In this document: in pieces, positions 21,789 to 30,641 of the stretch
How the letters are laid out: each line of letters begins with the position of its first letter
Numbering within the stretch: the first letter of the stretch is position 1
Origin: Bradyrhizobium sp. LLZ17
Lineage (GTDB): Bacteria; Pseudomonadota; Alphaproteobacteria; Rhizobiales; Xanthobacteraceae
Assembly (NCBI RefSeq): GCF_041200145.1
Contig: NZ_CP165734.1
Span: 3,968,001 to 4,032,000, forward strand
Length of the DNA: 64,000 nt
Direction of reading: 5' to 3'
Program-made: the position numbers and the translations under genes
The notes under the pieces: generated by a model
What the model was told of the DNA's origin: nothing
Seen by the model: the letters and a program-made list of their open reading frames with translations, nothing else
Databases searched by the model: none

Positions 21789-23136
21789 GCGGCTTCTCCA
21801 CTTTCTCTTCGTGGAGAAGCTCCTTGGTCTCGAAGATCGAGATCATGGGGATGAGGCGTATCGCGATGAGGAACGGCACCAGGAACAGCCCGATCGTGCC
21901 GAAATAGGTCGACCAGTCCCAGAAGCTCGGCGTGAAGTGGCTCCAGGACGAGACCAGAAAGTCGCGATAGAGGCTGGTGACGAGGATCATGTACCGCTCG
22001 AGCCACATTCCGATCGCGACCGAGATCGAGATCAGCAACAACATCCATCCGCTTCGCCGCACGACGCGCCACCACAGCGCCTGGAGCGGAATGAAATTGA
22101 AGATCACCGCGCCCCAATAGGTCCAGGCATAGGCGCCGGCGAAGCGATCCGCCAGCGTCTGCAGCTCATGCTTCTCTCCCGAATAGACCGCGTCGAACAC
22201 CTCAAAGACATAGCCATAGGCCGTCATCAGGCCGGTCGCGAGCAGGACCTTGCCCAGCAGGTCAAGATGATCATCGGTCACGAGATTCTCCAGCCCGAAC
22301 CACGATCGCAGCGTCACCGCGATGATGGAGACGACGGCAAAGCCGGAGAATGCCGCCCCCAGCACGAAGTAGGGCGGAAAAATCGTCGAGTGCCAGCCCG
22401 GGATCTGCCCCGCGGCGAACAGCAGCGAGACCTCGCTGTGGACGGACACGACCAGCGGCACGGCAAGACCCGCGATCAGCCTGTAGGCCTGCGACCAACG
22501 CAGCCAATGCTTGGCCGAACCGCGCCATCCGAGCGCGATGACGCCGAAGAAGATCTGCCAGCCGCGGCGCGTTGCGCGGTCGCGCGCGGCGGCGAGGTCG
22601 GGGATCAGGCCGGTATACCAGAAGGCCAGCGAGACCGTGAGATAGGTCAGCACCGCCCAGATGTCCCATTCCAGCGGGCTGCGGAATTGCGGCCAGACGC
22701 CCATGGTGGCCGGATAGGGAAACATCCAGTACACGTACCAGGGCCGACCGAGGTGCAGGATCGGATAGATCCCGGCGCAGACCACGGCAAACAGCGTCAT
22801 CGTCTCGGCAAAGCGGTTGAGCGAGTTGCGCCACTCGCTGCCAGTCAGAAGCAACAGCGCCGAAATCAGCGTGCCGGCGTGACCGATGCCGAGCCACCAG
22901 ACGTAGTTGTGAATGGCGAAGGCCCAGTTGACGGGGATGTTGATGCCCCAGATGCCGACGCCGCGGGTGAAGAGCTCGACCACGGAGATCATCAGCAGCA
23001 ACAGCAGTGCGCTCGCAAAGATCATTGCAATCAGCCAGCGGCGCTCGGCGGGAAAATGCAGGGGAATGCCGGTGAGCTGGTCGGCGATGCCGCCCATGCT
23101 CTGGCGCGTCGGCAGGATGTCGGATCGATCGGTCAT
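21781..23136 (-). CDS. actC: Alternative complex III subunit ActC (NrfD/PsrC family, quinol site)
   Basis: Polytopic membrane protein of 451 residues, NrfD/PsrC type, which holds the quinol-oxidation site of the complex. Conserved stretches include WAFAIHNYVWWLGIGHAG near residue 70, GVWPQFRSPLEWD, VPLVVSVHSEVSLLFA and PGWHSTIFPPYFVLGAAFSG. ATG 23136 overlaps the actB stop by 4 nt. In the family the His and Asp residues of the second and fourth helices form the proton path, and equivalent residues are visible here. Confidence 0.94.
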   Translation of the reverse strand: MTDRSDILPTRQSMGGIADQLTGIPLHFPAERRWLIAMIFASALLLLLMISVVELFTRGVGIWGINIPVNWAFAIHNYVWWLGIGHAGTLISALLLLTGSEWRNSLNRFAETMTLFAVVCAGIYPILHLGRPWYVYWMFPYPATMGVWPQFRSPLEWDIWAVLTYLTVSLAFWYTGLIPDLAAARDRATRRGWQIFFGVIALGWRGSAKHWLRWSQAYRLIAGLAVPLVVSVHSEVSLLFAAGQIPGWHSTIFPPYFVLGAAFSGFAVVSIIAVTLRSWFGLENLVTDDHLDLLGKVLLATGLMTAYGYVFEVFDAVYSGEKHELQTLADRFAGAYAWTYWGAVIFNFIPLQALWWRVVRRSGWMLLLISISVAIGMWLERYMILVTSLYRDFLVSSWSHFTPSFWDWSTYFGTIGLFLVPFLIAIRLIPMISIFETKELLHEEKVEKPHG

Positions 23137-26024
23137 CCCTGCTGCGACCCCGTGTCGCCGTCGCGCCAGCGCGCCAGATAGGTCGTGCGCGGACGCGTTC
23201 CCAGTTCCTCGAGTAGCACATAGTGCCGACCATCACGCCTGAGCCGCGAGACCTCCGAATTCGGATCGTTGATGTCCCCGAACACGATCGCCTTGGTGGG
23301 ACATGCCTGCTGGCACGCGGTCACCACCTCGCCGTCGCGTAACGAGCGGTTCTCCTTGTCCGCGGCTACGTGGGCAGCTTCGATGCGCTGGGTACAATAG
23401 GTGCATTTCTCCATCACGCCCCGCGAGCGCACCGTGACATCGGGATTGTCGGCGGCATGGAGGGGGGACTCAGCAGGCGCGCGGTAATCGAAGAAATTGA
23501 AGCGCCTGACCTTGTAGGGGCAGTAACTGGAGCAGGTCCGCGTGCCGATGCAGCGGTTATAAACCATCTGATTCACACCCTCGGGACTGTGTGTCGTGGC
23601 ATGGACGGGGCAGCCCATTTCGCAAGGCGCATCCTCGCAATGCATGCAGGGCACCGGCTGGAAGAAGCTGCGCGGCTCGGCGATGTCGCCGGTGTAGTAA
23701 CGCGCGATACGCAGCCAGTGCATTTCACGACCGACCTTGACCTGGTCGGGCCCGACGACGGGGACGTTGTTCTCGGCGGTGCAAGCCGCCACGCAGGCAT
23801 TGCAGCCGATGCAGGCATCGAGGTCGATGACCATGCCCCACGCATTTTTCGAGCCCGGCCAGGGAGCGTACAGACTGGGCTGCTCGGACGATGACCTCTC
23901 GGCACCACCCGGACTCACTTCGCGGACGAGATCAAGTCCTTCCATGCGGTGATGCAATTGGGTCACCGGAAGGTCTGCCGTGAGCTCCAGCTTGCGCAGG
24001 CTGCCTTGCGTCAACCATGGCGCGGCGCCGGACTGGACCCGGTAGGCGTCGTAGCCAAGGCTGCTACCGACCCGCCCGGCCCGGGTCCTGCCGTAACCGA
24101 GAAAGAGAGCAATTGTGTTGTCGGCCTGACCGGGCATGATCCAGAGCGGCCCCGTCACCCGACGCTCGCCGACCGTGATTTCGACTTGATCGCCATTGGC
24201 TGCAGCGAAGCGCTTCGCGAGCGCCGGACTGACAGCGATCACGTTGGTCCAGGTGACCGTCGTCAGCGGCTTCGGCAGTTCCTGAAGCCAGCCGATATTG
24301 GCGAACCGGCCATCCCAGACGGTCGGATCCGGCCGGAATACGACATCGAGTTCGCCGGCCGCCTTTGGTGACGCGATCGTGTTGTTCACGGGCGACGCCA
24401 TGACAAACGGGGCGGCACCCTCGACGAAACCGTCGTGCAGCGCCTTCTTCCAACGCGGCTCGAAAGCATTGCCGAAACTCGCCTGCCAGGTCTCGCGGAC
24501 CGCGGCGTCGGCTGCCGGATTGATATCGCCAAGCAGCATGCCAAATATCTGATGTACGGTTTTCACGTCATAAAACGGCTCGATCACGGGCTGGAGAATG
24601 GTCGCGGTGCCATCGACCGCGCGTGCGTCGCTCCAGCTCTCGAGCGCGTGCGTTAGAGGGAGCTGCCATTCGCAGAGATCGCCAGTCTCATCCCGCTGCA
24701 GGCCGAGATACAGGGACGAGCGGACGCGCTTGATGGCGTCGCCACACGCGAGCTCACTGGGTGCGGCGTAGGCTGCATTGCAATCGAGCACGATAAGCGT
24801 GGTGACGCGCCCGGCGTTGATATCGGACACCAGTTCAGCCAGCGTTCCAGCATTCGCCGGATCCGAGATCGGCGCAGTCAATCGGAGCGTTTGGCCGGCG
24901 TTGCCAAGCCGCTCATTGATCCGTGCCATCCACAGCGCTGCGGCAGCACCCGCGCTCACGCCTGAAATGAACAGCGAGCGTCCGGTTCGATCCTTGCAGG
25001 CAGAAGCGACCCGCGCGATCCATCGGCCCTCACGGTCGGTCAGTTCCGGCGTCGATGCCTCGGCAATTCCGAGGGCGCCTGCGAGGGCCTCGGCCAGCAC
25101 CGGCATCCGCCTCGCGTCGGCAATCAAACGTTCGCCTGCCATGGCACCGGTGGCTGATGGCACGCTCTCGGCCATCAACAACTGGTTACCGGGACGATCC
25201 CCCAGCCGCCGGCGTGACCGCGACCAGCCCAGCGCGTTGCGCACCTGATCAGGTCCAGGTCCCAGGAAGTCGTCGTCGAGGCTGACGATGAGGTCGCAGT
25301 CATCGAGCACATAGTGCTGGTCCAACGCCCGCCCATACACCGCAGCCATAATTTGCCGCCTCGCCTCGAGGCCGGCGGCCGCATGCAGATGAACGCGGGC
25401 CTTCGGAAACTGCTTCAGCAAGGCATCGATCTGGCGCAGCAGCGTCGGCGAGGTTGTGGGTCCGAGCAGCAGCCGCACGCCCTCGCCCTGGTCCATTCTC
25501 CAGCTCTCGCGCAGCGTCCCGACCGCCGCCTCCACGTCGGCCCAGCTCACGGGCTCGCCGCGCCGGGTCGGCGCCGCAGCGCGGTCGGGATCATAAAGCT
25601 GCAGCACCGCACCTTGCATGAAGACGTCGCTGCGACCTTGCGTGACCGGGTGATCAGGATTGCCGTCGAGCTTTGTCGGCCGTCCAGCATAGCTCGTCGC
25701 GATCACGGGCTGCGCGAAGCCGTCGAGCAGAACCGCTGTCGCGTAGTAGCGCGGCAGCCCGATCGTCTCGCTCGCCGGCTGATCGACATAGGGCAGAGCC
25801 GCGACGAACGAACTCTTCTCGCAGCCCGTCAGCCCGGCGAGCGCAAAGGAAGCGCCCATCAGTTTCAAGAATTCGCGGCGCGCGGTCTGCGAGAACTGCT
25901 GAACGGCTGGGTACTCTGCCTCAATGAAGGCCCGAAATCGCGGATCACCCGACAGTTCCTCGATGCCGGCCCAAAATGGTGGCCCGCTCGCGCTCCCGGA
26001 TTGATGGTCGATGCGCCTCCTCAT
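23133..26024 (-). CDS. actB: Alternative complex III subunit ActB (molybdopterin-like plus Fe-S ferredoxin domain)
   Basis: Large periplasmic subunit of 963 residues. ATG 26024 overlaps the actA stop (ATGA). The N-terminus has a Tat-like motif with a lipobox (ARREFLKLMGASFALAGLTGC). The middle resembles molybdopterin oxidoreductases but is the inactive ActB type. The C-terminal third has four cysteine clusters for Fe-S centres: CIGCNACVAAC, CMHCEDAPCEMGC, CIGTRTCSSYCPYK and CTYCTQR with ACQQACP. It links quinol oxidation in ActC to the hemes of ActA and ActE. Length and motif order match the ActB1-ActB2 fusion usual in Proteobacteria. Confidence 0.94.
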   Translation of the reverse strand: MRRRIDHQSGSASGPPFWAGIEELSGDPRFRAFIEAEYPAVQQFSQTARREFLKLMGASFALAGLTGCEKSSFVAALPYVDQPASETIGLPRYYATAVLLDGFAQPVIATSYAGRPTKLDGNPDHPVTQGRSDVFMQGAVLQLYDPDRAAAPTRRGEPVSWADVEAAVGTLRESWRMDQGEGVRLLLGPTTSPTLLRQIDALLKQFPKARVHLHAAAGLEARRQIMAAVYGRALDQHYVLDDCDLIVSLDDDFLGPGPDQVRNALGWSRSRRRLGDRPGNQLLMAESVPSATGAMAGERLIADARRMPVLAEALAGALGIAEASTPELTDREGRWIARVASACKDRTGRSLFISGVSAGAAAALWMARINERLGNAGQTLRLTAPISDPANAGTLAELVSDINAGRVTTLIVLDCNAAYAAPSELACGDAIKRVRSSLYLGLQRDETGDLCEWQLPLTHALESWSDARAVDGTATILQPVIEPFYDVKTVHQIFGMLLGDINPAADAAVRETWQASFGNAFEPRWKKALHDGFVEGAAPFVMASPVNNTIASPKAAGELDVVFRPDPTVWDGRFANIGWLQELPKPLTTVTWTNVIAVSPALAKRFAAANGDQVEITVGERRVTGPLWIMPGQADNTIALFLGYGRTRAGRVGSSLGYDAYRVQSGAAPWLTQGSLRKLELTADLPVTQLHHRMEGLDLVREVSPGGAERSSSEQPSLYAPWPGSKNAWGMVIDLDACIGCNACVAACTAENNVPVVGPDQVKVGREMHWLRIARYYTGDIAEPRSFFQPVPCMHCEDAPCEMGCPVHATTHSPEGVNQMVYNRCIGTRTCSSYCPYKVRRFNFFDYRAPAESPLHAADNPDVTVRSRGVMEKCTYCTQRIEAAHVAADKENRSLRDGEVVTACQQACPTKAIVFGDINDPNSEVSRLRRDGRHYVLLEELGTRPRTTYLARWRDGDTGSQQG

Positions 26025-26677
26025 CGGTGACACACGTAGCAATGCGTGAGCTCGCCAAGGCGGAGGCCCTCGTGTGCGGCGATCGCCTCACCCTTCACGC
26101 GCGCATCAGATGGCGGCTTCCAAGCCATGTCGGTGATGCGATCAGGCGGACGCAGGTGCGGCGCGGGATCGCGATGGCAATCGACGCAAAACTCCATCGT
26201 GAAGGCTTTTGCCCGATAGGTCAGCGCCATCTGGTCGATACGACCGTGGCAGGTTTCGCAGCCGACGCCCTTGGCGATATGGATGTCGTGACGGAAGAAC
26301 ACGTAGTCGGGCAGCTTTGCGACCCGCGTCCACCGGATCTGCGTGTCGTCGGCGAGGCTGCGCCGCACCGGTTCGAGCATCTTCGCATCGGTCCAGATTT
26401 CCGAATGGCACGTCATACAGGTCTCGGTCGGTGGAAGGCCCGCTTGCGGGCCTGCCTCGACATTGCTGTGACAATAACGGCAGTCGATGCCGAGCTCCCC
26501 GGCATGATGGCGGTGACTGAACGGCACGGGCTGATGCGGTCGAATTTCGGTGTCGGTCATGTAGGCCGAACGCGCAAAACCAACGACTGCGACAGTACCG
26601 CCGCTCGCCAGCGACAAGCCGCCGATCAGAAACAGGCGCAACCAGGTGTCCGCCACAGGGGAGAATATCTGGACCAT
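26021..26677 (-). CDS. actA: Alternative complex III subunit ActA, pentaheme cytochrome c
   Basis: Membrane-anchored periplasmic cytochrome of 218 residues. ATG 26677 is chosen because one hydrophobic anchor (residues 12-35) follows it; the longer ORF adds only arginine-rich sequence. Five CxxCH sites are present: CRYCH 66-70, CMTCH 87-91, CETCH 140-144, CVDCH 164-168 and CYVCH 213-217, the number known for ActA. First gene of the act operon, divergent from the cox genes across a short control region. Confidence 0.93.
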   Translation of the reverse strand: MVQIFSPVADTWLRLFLIGGLSLASGGTVAVVGFARSAYMTDTEIRPHQPVPFSHRHHAGELGIDCRYCHSNVEAGPQAGLPPTETCMTCHSEIWTDAKMLEPVRRSLADDTQIRWTRVAKLPDYVFFRHDIHIAKGVGCETCHGRIDQMALTYRAKAFTMEFCVDCHRDPAPHLRPPDRITDMAWKPPSDARVKGEAIAAHEGLRLGELTHCYVCHR

Positions 26678-26691
26678 TCTCGCTGCGACCC

Positions 26692-26724
26692 GACGGCGAG
26701 TTGTCGTTCGACAATCCCGCCGTC
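26692..26724. promoter_or_regulatory. Inverted repeat in the divergent act/cox control region
   Basis: GACGGC (26692-26697) pairs with GCCGTC (26719-26724), and inside it TTGTCG (26701-26706) pairs with CGACAA (26709-26714). This nested repeat occupies the only intergenic DNA between actA and the rightward genes, so it is well placed to control both arms. The binding protein is unknown. The TTGTCG/CGACAA core loosely recalls redox-response regulator sites, but that is a guess. Confidence 0.4.
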
Positions 26725-26795
26725 GTAGGTTGGTTCCTAGATCCGGAACGCAATTCCTCGTGCCGCATTGTCTTGCCGCGATCGAGGACGGCAGC

Positions 26796-27148
26796 ATGGC
26801 GGACAGCAAGCGCTTCGACTATGAGCGGTCGGATGTCGGACCGCGCCTGGTCGGATGGCTTGCAAGCGGTCTTGCGACTTTCGTCGCAGTGACGCCTCTC
26901 CTGTTGCCGCTCATGTTTCCGCAATCCACGATGCGCGTCACGCCCGCAAATCGTCCCGCCCTCAGCGCGAATGCCCCGCCGCTCGAGGTCGCCCCCGCGA
27001 CGCGTTGCAAAAATCCCGGCAAGGCGAAGCGCAGATTGACGGAAGCTATGCTTGGGTCGACCGCAATCGAGGGGTCGTTCGCATCCCGATTGACCGCGCA
27101 GTTGATCTCCTCCTGCACAAGGGCTTGCCGGGGTGGCCGTCCCCATGA
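26796..27148 (+). pseudogene. Small membrane-anchored protein of unknown function upstream of coxB, with a -1 frameshift in a C run
   Basis: ATG 26796 (GAGGACGG upstream) opens a frame reading FDYERSDVGPRLVGWLASG, one hydrophobic helix, then LEVAP at 26990. The family-like continuation, RDALQKSRQGEAQIDGSYAW and VDRNRGVVRIPIDRAVDLLL to LPGWPSP, lies in the next frame and stops at 27148. Adding one C to the CCCCC at 26992-26996 restores 117 residues. The second half looks like a short periplasmic domain. It directly precedes coxB, so an assembly or anchoring role for the oxidase is possible; no function is known to me. Confidence 0.65.
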
Positions 27149-27183
27149 ACTCCCGCCGAGTGCTTCGATCGAGGTTGCGTTAG

Positions 27184-28125
27184 ATGTGGCGCCAGTGGAT
27201 CCCGTTCTGGCAACCCGGGCTCTCGCCACAAAGCGGCGATGTCGACCTGCTCTTCGCGGGTCTTCTGATGACGAGCGCGCTGGTGCTCGGGATTCTGTTC
27301 TTCCTGCTGACGCTGTTTTGCGTCCGCTATCGCGCCGGCAACCTGATCGACCGCGAGGACCACATCGCCAAGAGCTGGCACTGGGAGGTCGGCTGGACCA
27401 CCGCATCGCTGGCCTGCTTCGTCGGCCTGTTCGTCTGGGGCGCCAGCGTGTATTTCGAGATGTACAAGACGCCGGCGGACGAGTTGGTCGTGTTCGTCGT
27501 CGCGAAGCAATGGATGTGGAAGACCCAGCATCCCGGCGGCCAGGCCGAGATCAACGCGCTGCACGTGCCGACCAACCGCCCGGTTCGCCTGGTCATGGCC
27601 TCGCAGGACGTGATCCATAGTTTCTTCATTCCTGCCCTGCGGCTCAAGCACGACGTCGTGCCCGGCCGCTATCAGGACATCGAGATCGAGGTAGACAGGC
27701 CCGGCACCTATCATCTGTTCTGCGCGGAATATTGCGGCACCGACCATTCAGGCATGATCGGCGAAATCGTGGCCATGGAGCCGGCCGATTTCTCCAACTG
27801 GCTCACGCGGCAGGCGCCGTCAAGCTCGCTCGCCGGCGAGGGCGGCGCGCTGTTTCGCGAACTCGGCTGTAGCGGCTGTCATGGCCCGGGCAGCAAGATC
27901 CGCGCGCCGCCGCTCGAGGGCCTCTATGGACGGCCGGTCCCGCTGTCCGACGGCAGCACCGCGATTGCGGACGACAAATACATCCGCGACTCCATCCTGC
28001 TGCCGCGTAGCCAGATTGTTGCGAGCTATGAGCCGCTGATGCCCTCGTTCGAGGGCAAGGTGAGCGAAGAACAGCTTTTGCGCCTCGTGATGTACATCAA
28101 GTCGCTTGCAGGACACCGATCATGA
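27184..28125 (+). CDS. coxB: Cytochrome c oxidase subunit II with fused cytochrome c domain (caa3-type CoxB)
   Basis: Electron-entry subunit, 313 residues. Two transmembrane helices (about residues 22-46 and 70-90) are followed by the CuA domain with His145, Cys180, Cys184, His188 and Met191 in [14 protein letters not shown]-terminal cytochrome c domain has CSGCH at 229-233 and a methionine ligand near LMPSFEGK. This layout defines a caa3 oxidase. No cleavable signal is evident. A 12-codon reading frame (27145-27183) bridges the previous stop and this ATG, perhaps for translational coupling. It overlaps coxA by 4 nt. Confidence 0.95.
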   Translation: MWRQWIPFWQPGLSPQSGDVDLLFAGLLMTSALVLGILFFLLTLFCVRYRAGNLIDREDHIAKSWHWEVGWTTASLACFVGLFVWGASVYFEMYKTPADELVVFVVAKQWMWKTQHPGGQAEINALHVPTNRPVRLVMASQDVIHSFFIPALRLKHDVVPGRYQDIEIEVDRPGTYHLFCAEYCGTDHSGMIGEIVAMEPADFSNWLTRQAPSSSLAGEGGALFRELGCSGCHGPGSKIRAPPLEGLYGRPVPLSDGSTAIADDKYIRDSILLPRSQIVASYEPLMPSFEGKVSEEQLLRLVMYIKSLAGHRS

Positions 28126-29729
28126 GCGAGAAAAGCTATCTGACCACCGACTACACGCTGAAATCCTGGTTCTTGACCACAGACCACAAGCGGATCGCAA
28201 TCCTCTATTTCGCGAGCCTGATCTTCTTCTTCTTCATCGGCGGGGCAGCGGCAACCGTGATCAGGATCGAGCTTGCAACGCCCCAGGGCGACATCGTCAG
28301 CTCCGACATCTACAACCGCCTATTCACCATGCACGGCATCATCATGGTGTGGTTCTTCCTCATTCCATCTATTCCGAACACGCTCGGCAACTTCATCGTT
28401 CCGTTGATGATCGGCGCGCGCGACCTTGCCTTCCCCCGGCTCAACCTGATGAGCTGGTACATCTTCATGCTGGGAGGCTGCACGACATTGTTTGCAATCC
28501 TCGCCGGCGGCGTCGACACCGGCTGGACTTTCTATACGCCGTTCTCGACCCTCTACTCCAACAGCTACGTGATCGTGGCGGCCGCCGGCGTCTTCATTGC
28601 CGGCTTCTCATCGATCCTGACCGGATTGAATTTCATCGTCACCATCCATCGCCTGCGCGCTCCCGGCCTGACCTGGTATCGCCTTCCGCTCTTCCTGTGG
28701 TCGCTCTACGCGACATCCGTCATCCTGGTGCTGGCAACGCCGGTGCTCGCGATCACGCTATTGCTGATCGCAGTGGAACGCTTCTTCGGCGTCGGCATTT
28801 TCGATCCGCGGATCGGCGGCGATCCACTGCTGTTCCAGCACCTGTTCTGGTTCTACTCGCATCCCGCGGTCTATATCATGATCCTGCCGGGCATGGGCGT
28901 GATCAACGAACTGATCTCCTGCTTCTCGCGAAAGCAAGTGTTTGGCTACAAGTTCGTGGCGTGGTGCAGCCTCGCCATCGCCGCGGTCGGCTTCCTGGTG
29001 TGGGGACATCACATGTTCGTCAGCGGCCAGTCGCTGATCGCAAGCCTCGTCTTCTCATTCATGAGCTTCATCGTCGCGGTGCCCTCGGCGATCAAGGTCT
29101 TCAACTGGACCGCAACGCTGCACAAAGGCCTGCTGCGCTTCGATGCGCCCATGCTCTATGCGCTGGGATTTATCGGCCTGTTCACGATCGGCGGGCTCAC
29201 GGGCCTGTTCCTTGCCTGCCTCGCCTTTGACGTGCACGCCACGGACACTTACTTCGTCGTGGCACATTTCCACTACATCATGGTCGGCGGCATGGTGACG
29301 GCCTATTTCGGCGGCTTGCATTACTGGTGGCCGAAGATAACCGGCCGGCTGTACTCGGAATATTGGGCGCGCGCCGCGGCCGTCCTGATCTTCTTCGGTT
29401 TCAATCTCACATTCTTCCCGCAATTCATCCTCGGCGCAGAAGGCATGCCCCGCCGCTACCACGTCTACCCTCCGGAATTTCAGGTCTGGAACGTGCTGTC
29501 ATCGGGCGGCGCCGCGATTCTCGCCGTCGCCTACCTGATGCCGCTGTTCTATCTCGGCTACTCCGCGTTCTTTGGCGCCCGCGCGCCGGCGAATCCCTGG
29601 GATGCCCCCGGCCTCGAATGGCAGACGTCCTCTCCGCCGCCGGAGCACAACTTCACCACGCAGCCGGTGGTCACGCGCGCGCCCTATCAATATGACCGGG
29701 ATTTCCACGCGGAGCCGCAAAATGCCTGA
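28122..29729 (+). CDS. coxA: Cytochrome c oxidase subunit I, A2-type heme-copper oxidase (CoxA)
   Basis: Catalytic subunit, 535 residues, twelve predicted helices. Heme a ligands are His71 (FTMHG) and His384; heme a3 is held by His382 (VAHFHY); CuB by His247, His296 and His297 (VWGHH); the cross-linked tyrosine is Tyr251. The loop reads FYSHPAVY: Ala249 replaces the D-pathway Glu of A1 oxidases, and Tyr245-Ser246 gives the YS motif that defines A2 enzymes. It reduces O2 to water and pumps protons. The operon order coxB-A-C-D has 4-8 nt overlaps. Confidence 0.96.
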   Translation: MSEKSYLTTDYTLKSWFLTTDHKRIAILYFASLIFFFFIGGAAATVIRIELATPQGDIVSSDIYNRLFTMHGIIMVWFFLIPSIPNTLGNFIVPLMIGARDLAFPRLNLMSWYIFMLGGCTTLFAILAGGVDTGWTFYTPFSTLYSNSYVIVAAAGVFIAGFSSILTGLNFIVTIHRLRAPGLTWYRLPLFLWSLYATSVILVLATPVLAITLLLIAVERFFGVGIFDPRIGGDPLLFQHLFWFYSHPAVYIMILPGMGVINELISCFSRKQVFGYKFVAWCSLAIAAVGFLVWGHHMFVSGQSLIASLVFSFMSFIVAVPSAIKVFNWTATLHKGLLRFDAPMLYALGFIGLFTIGGLTGLFLACLAFDVHATDTYFVVAHFHYIMVGGMVTAYFGGLHYWWPKITGRLYSEYWARAAAVLIFFGFNLTFFPQFILGAEGMPRRYHVYPPEFQVWNVLSSGGAAILAVAYLMPLFYLGYSAFFGARAPANPWDAPGLEWQTSSPPPEHNFTTQPVVTRAPYQYDRDFHAEPQNA

Positions 29730-30366
29730 GAGCCCGGCCTTCGCACCGCAGTATGCCTCCATCCCCCACCGCGATCACACCGCCGAGCTTGGCATGTGGG
29801 TCTTCATTGCCACGGAGATCTTGCTCTTCGGCGGCCTGATCCTCGCTTATCTCGTTTACCGGCATGCGTTTCCGCAGGGCTTCGCCGAGGGCAGTCGGCA
29901 CACCGACATCCTGATCGGGACAACCAACACGGCTGTGCTCCTGACCTCGAGCTTTCTCGTCGCATGGGCGGTCGAAATCTTCTCCGCTGAGACGGCTCGG
30001 ATCAGCACGTTGCTGTTGCTCGGCGCCGCCTGTCTTGGGCTGGTCTTCATCGTGCTCAAAGGGATCGAGTACAGGAAGGAGTACGACGAGCACATCGTCC
30101 CCGGCGTCGATTTTCGGTTCGGCGGTCCGCTGGGCAACAGCGTCCAGCTGTTCTTCATCTTCTACTTCGTCGCCACGGCGATCCATGCCCTGCACATGCT
30201 CATCGGCATCGGCCTGCTTGCGACGCTTGCGATCATCTGCCGGAAGATGCCGACGACGCGTCATCATACGGCGCTGCATAGCGCAGCACTGTATTGGCAC
30301 TTCGTCGACGTGGTCTGGATCTTCCTGTTCGCGCTGATCTACTTGCCCGGGCGGTCCTCGTCATGA
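29722..30366 (+). CDS. coxC: Cytochrome c oxidase subunit III (CoxC)
   Basis: Membrane subunit of 214 residues. ATG 29722 overlaps the coxA stop by 8 nt and is chosen over a longer upstream frame that would lie inside coxA. Family signs are [23 protein letters not shown] in the first helix, [34 protein letters not shown] and the last helix [18 protein letters not shown]. With about five helices it is the shorter form usual in caa3-type operons. It stabilises subunit I. Confidence 0.95.
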   Translation: MPESPAFAPQYASIPHRDHTAELGMWVFIATEILLFGGLILAYLVYRHAFPQGFAEGSRHTDILIGTTNTAVLLTSSFLVAWAVEIFSAETARISTLLLLGAACLGLVFIVLKGIEYRKEYDEHIVPGVDFRFGGPLGNSVQLFFIFYFVATAIHALHMLIGIGLLATLAIICRKMPTTRHHTALHSAALYWHFVDVVWIFLFALIYLPGRSSS

Positions 30367-30638
30367 CGCATTGGCGGCCCCCGCTTCCACTCGTCGGAGC
30401 TTGGCTGGGCCTGTTGGCCTTGCTCGCACTCACCGTGACGCTTGCCTATGTGCCGCTCGGGGCCGGCAATGCCGTGGTGGCGCTGAGCATCGGCACCGTC
30501 AAGGCGGGCCTGGTCGCGGTCATCTTCATGGAGCTGCGGCACCGGAGCGGCCTCACATTGGTGTTCGCGGGCGCAGGGCTGTTCTGGCTCGGGATATTCC
30601 TTTGGCTTGGCCTAATGGATTTCATGACCCGGACGTGA
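30363..30638 (+). CDS. coxD: Cytochrome c oxidase subunit IV-like small membrane protein (CoxD)
   Basis: Protein of 91 residues with three hydrophobic segments. ATG 30363 overlaps the coxC stop (ATGA). The middle helix has KAGLVAVIFMELRHRSG, the usual signature of prokaryotic subunit IV (caa3/bo3 type). It is the last gene of the cox operon and ends 3 nt before the convergent cytochrome gene. Confidence 0.88.
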   Translation: MTHWRPPLPLVGAWLGLLALLALTVTLAYVPLGAGNAVVALSIGTVKAGLVAVIFMELRHRSGLTLVFAGAGLFWLGIFLWLGLMDFMTRT

Positions 30639-30641
30639 TCG

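Noticed and set aside
26646..27620. 324-codon rightward ORF through the coxB start
   Set aside because: Only its first part is the real small membrane gene; after the C run the frame is non-coding and coxB is read in another frame.
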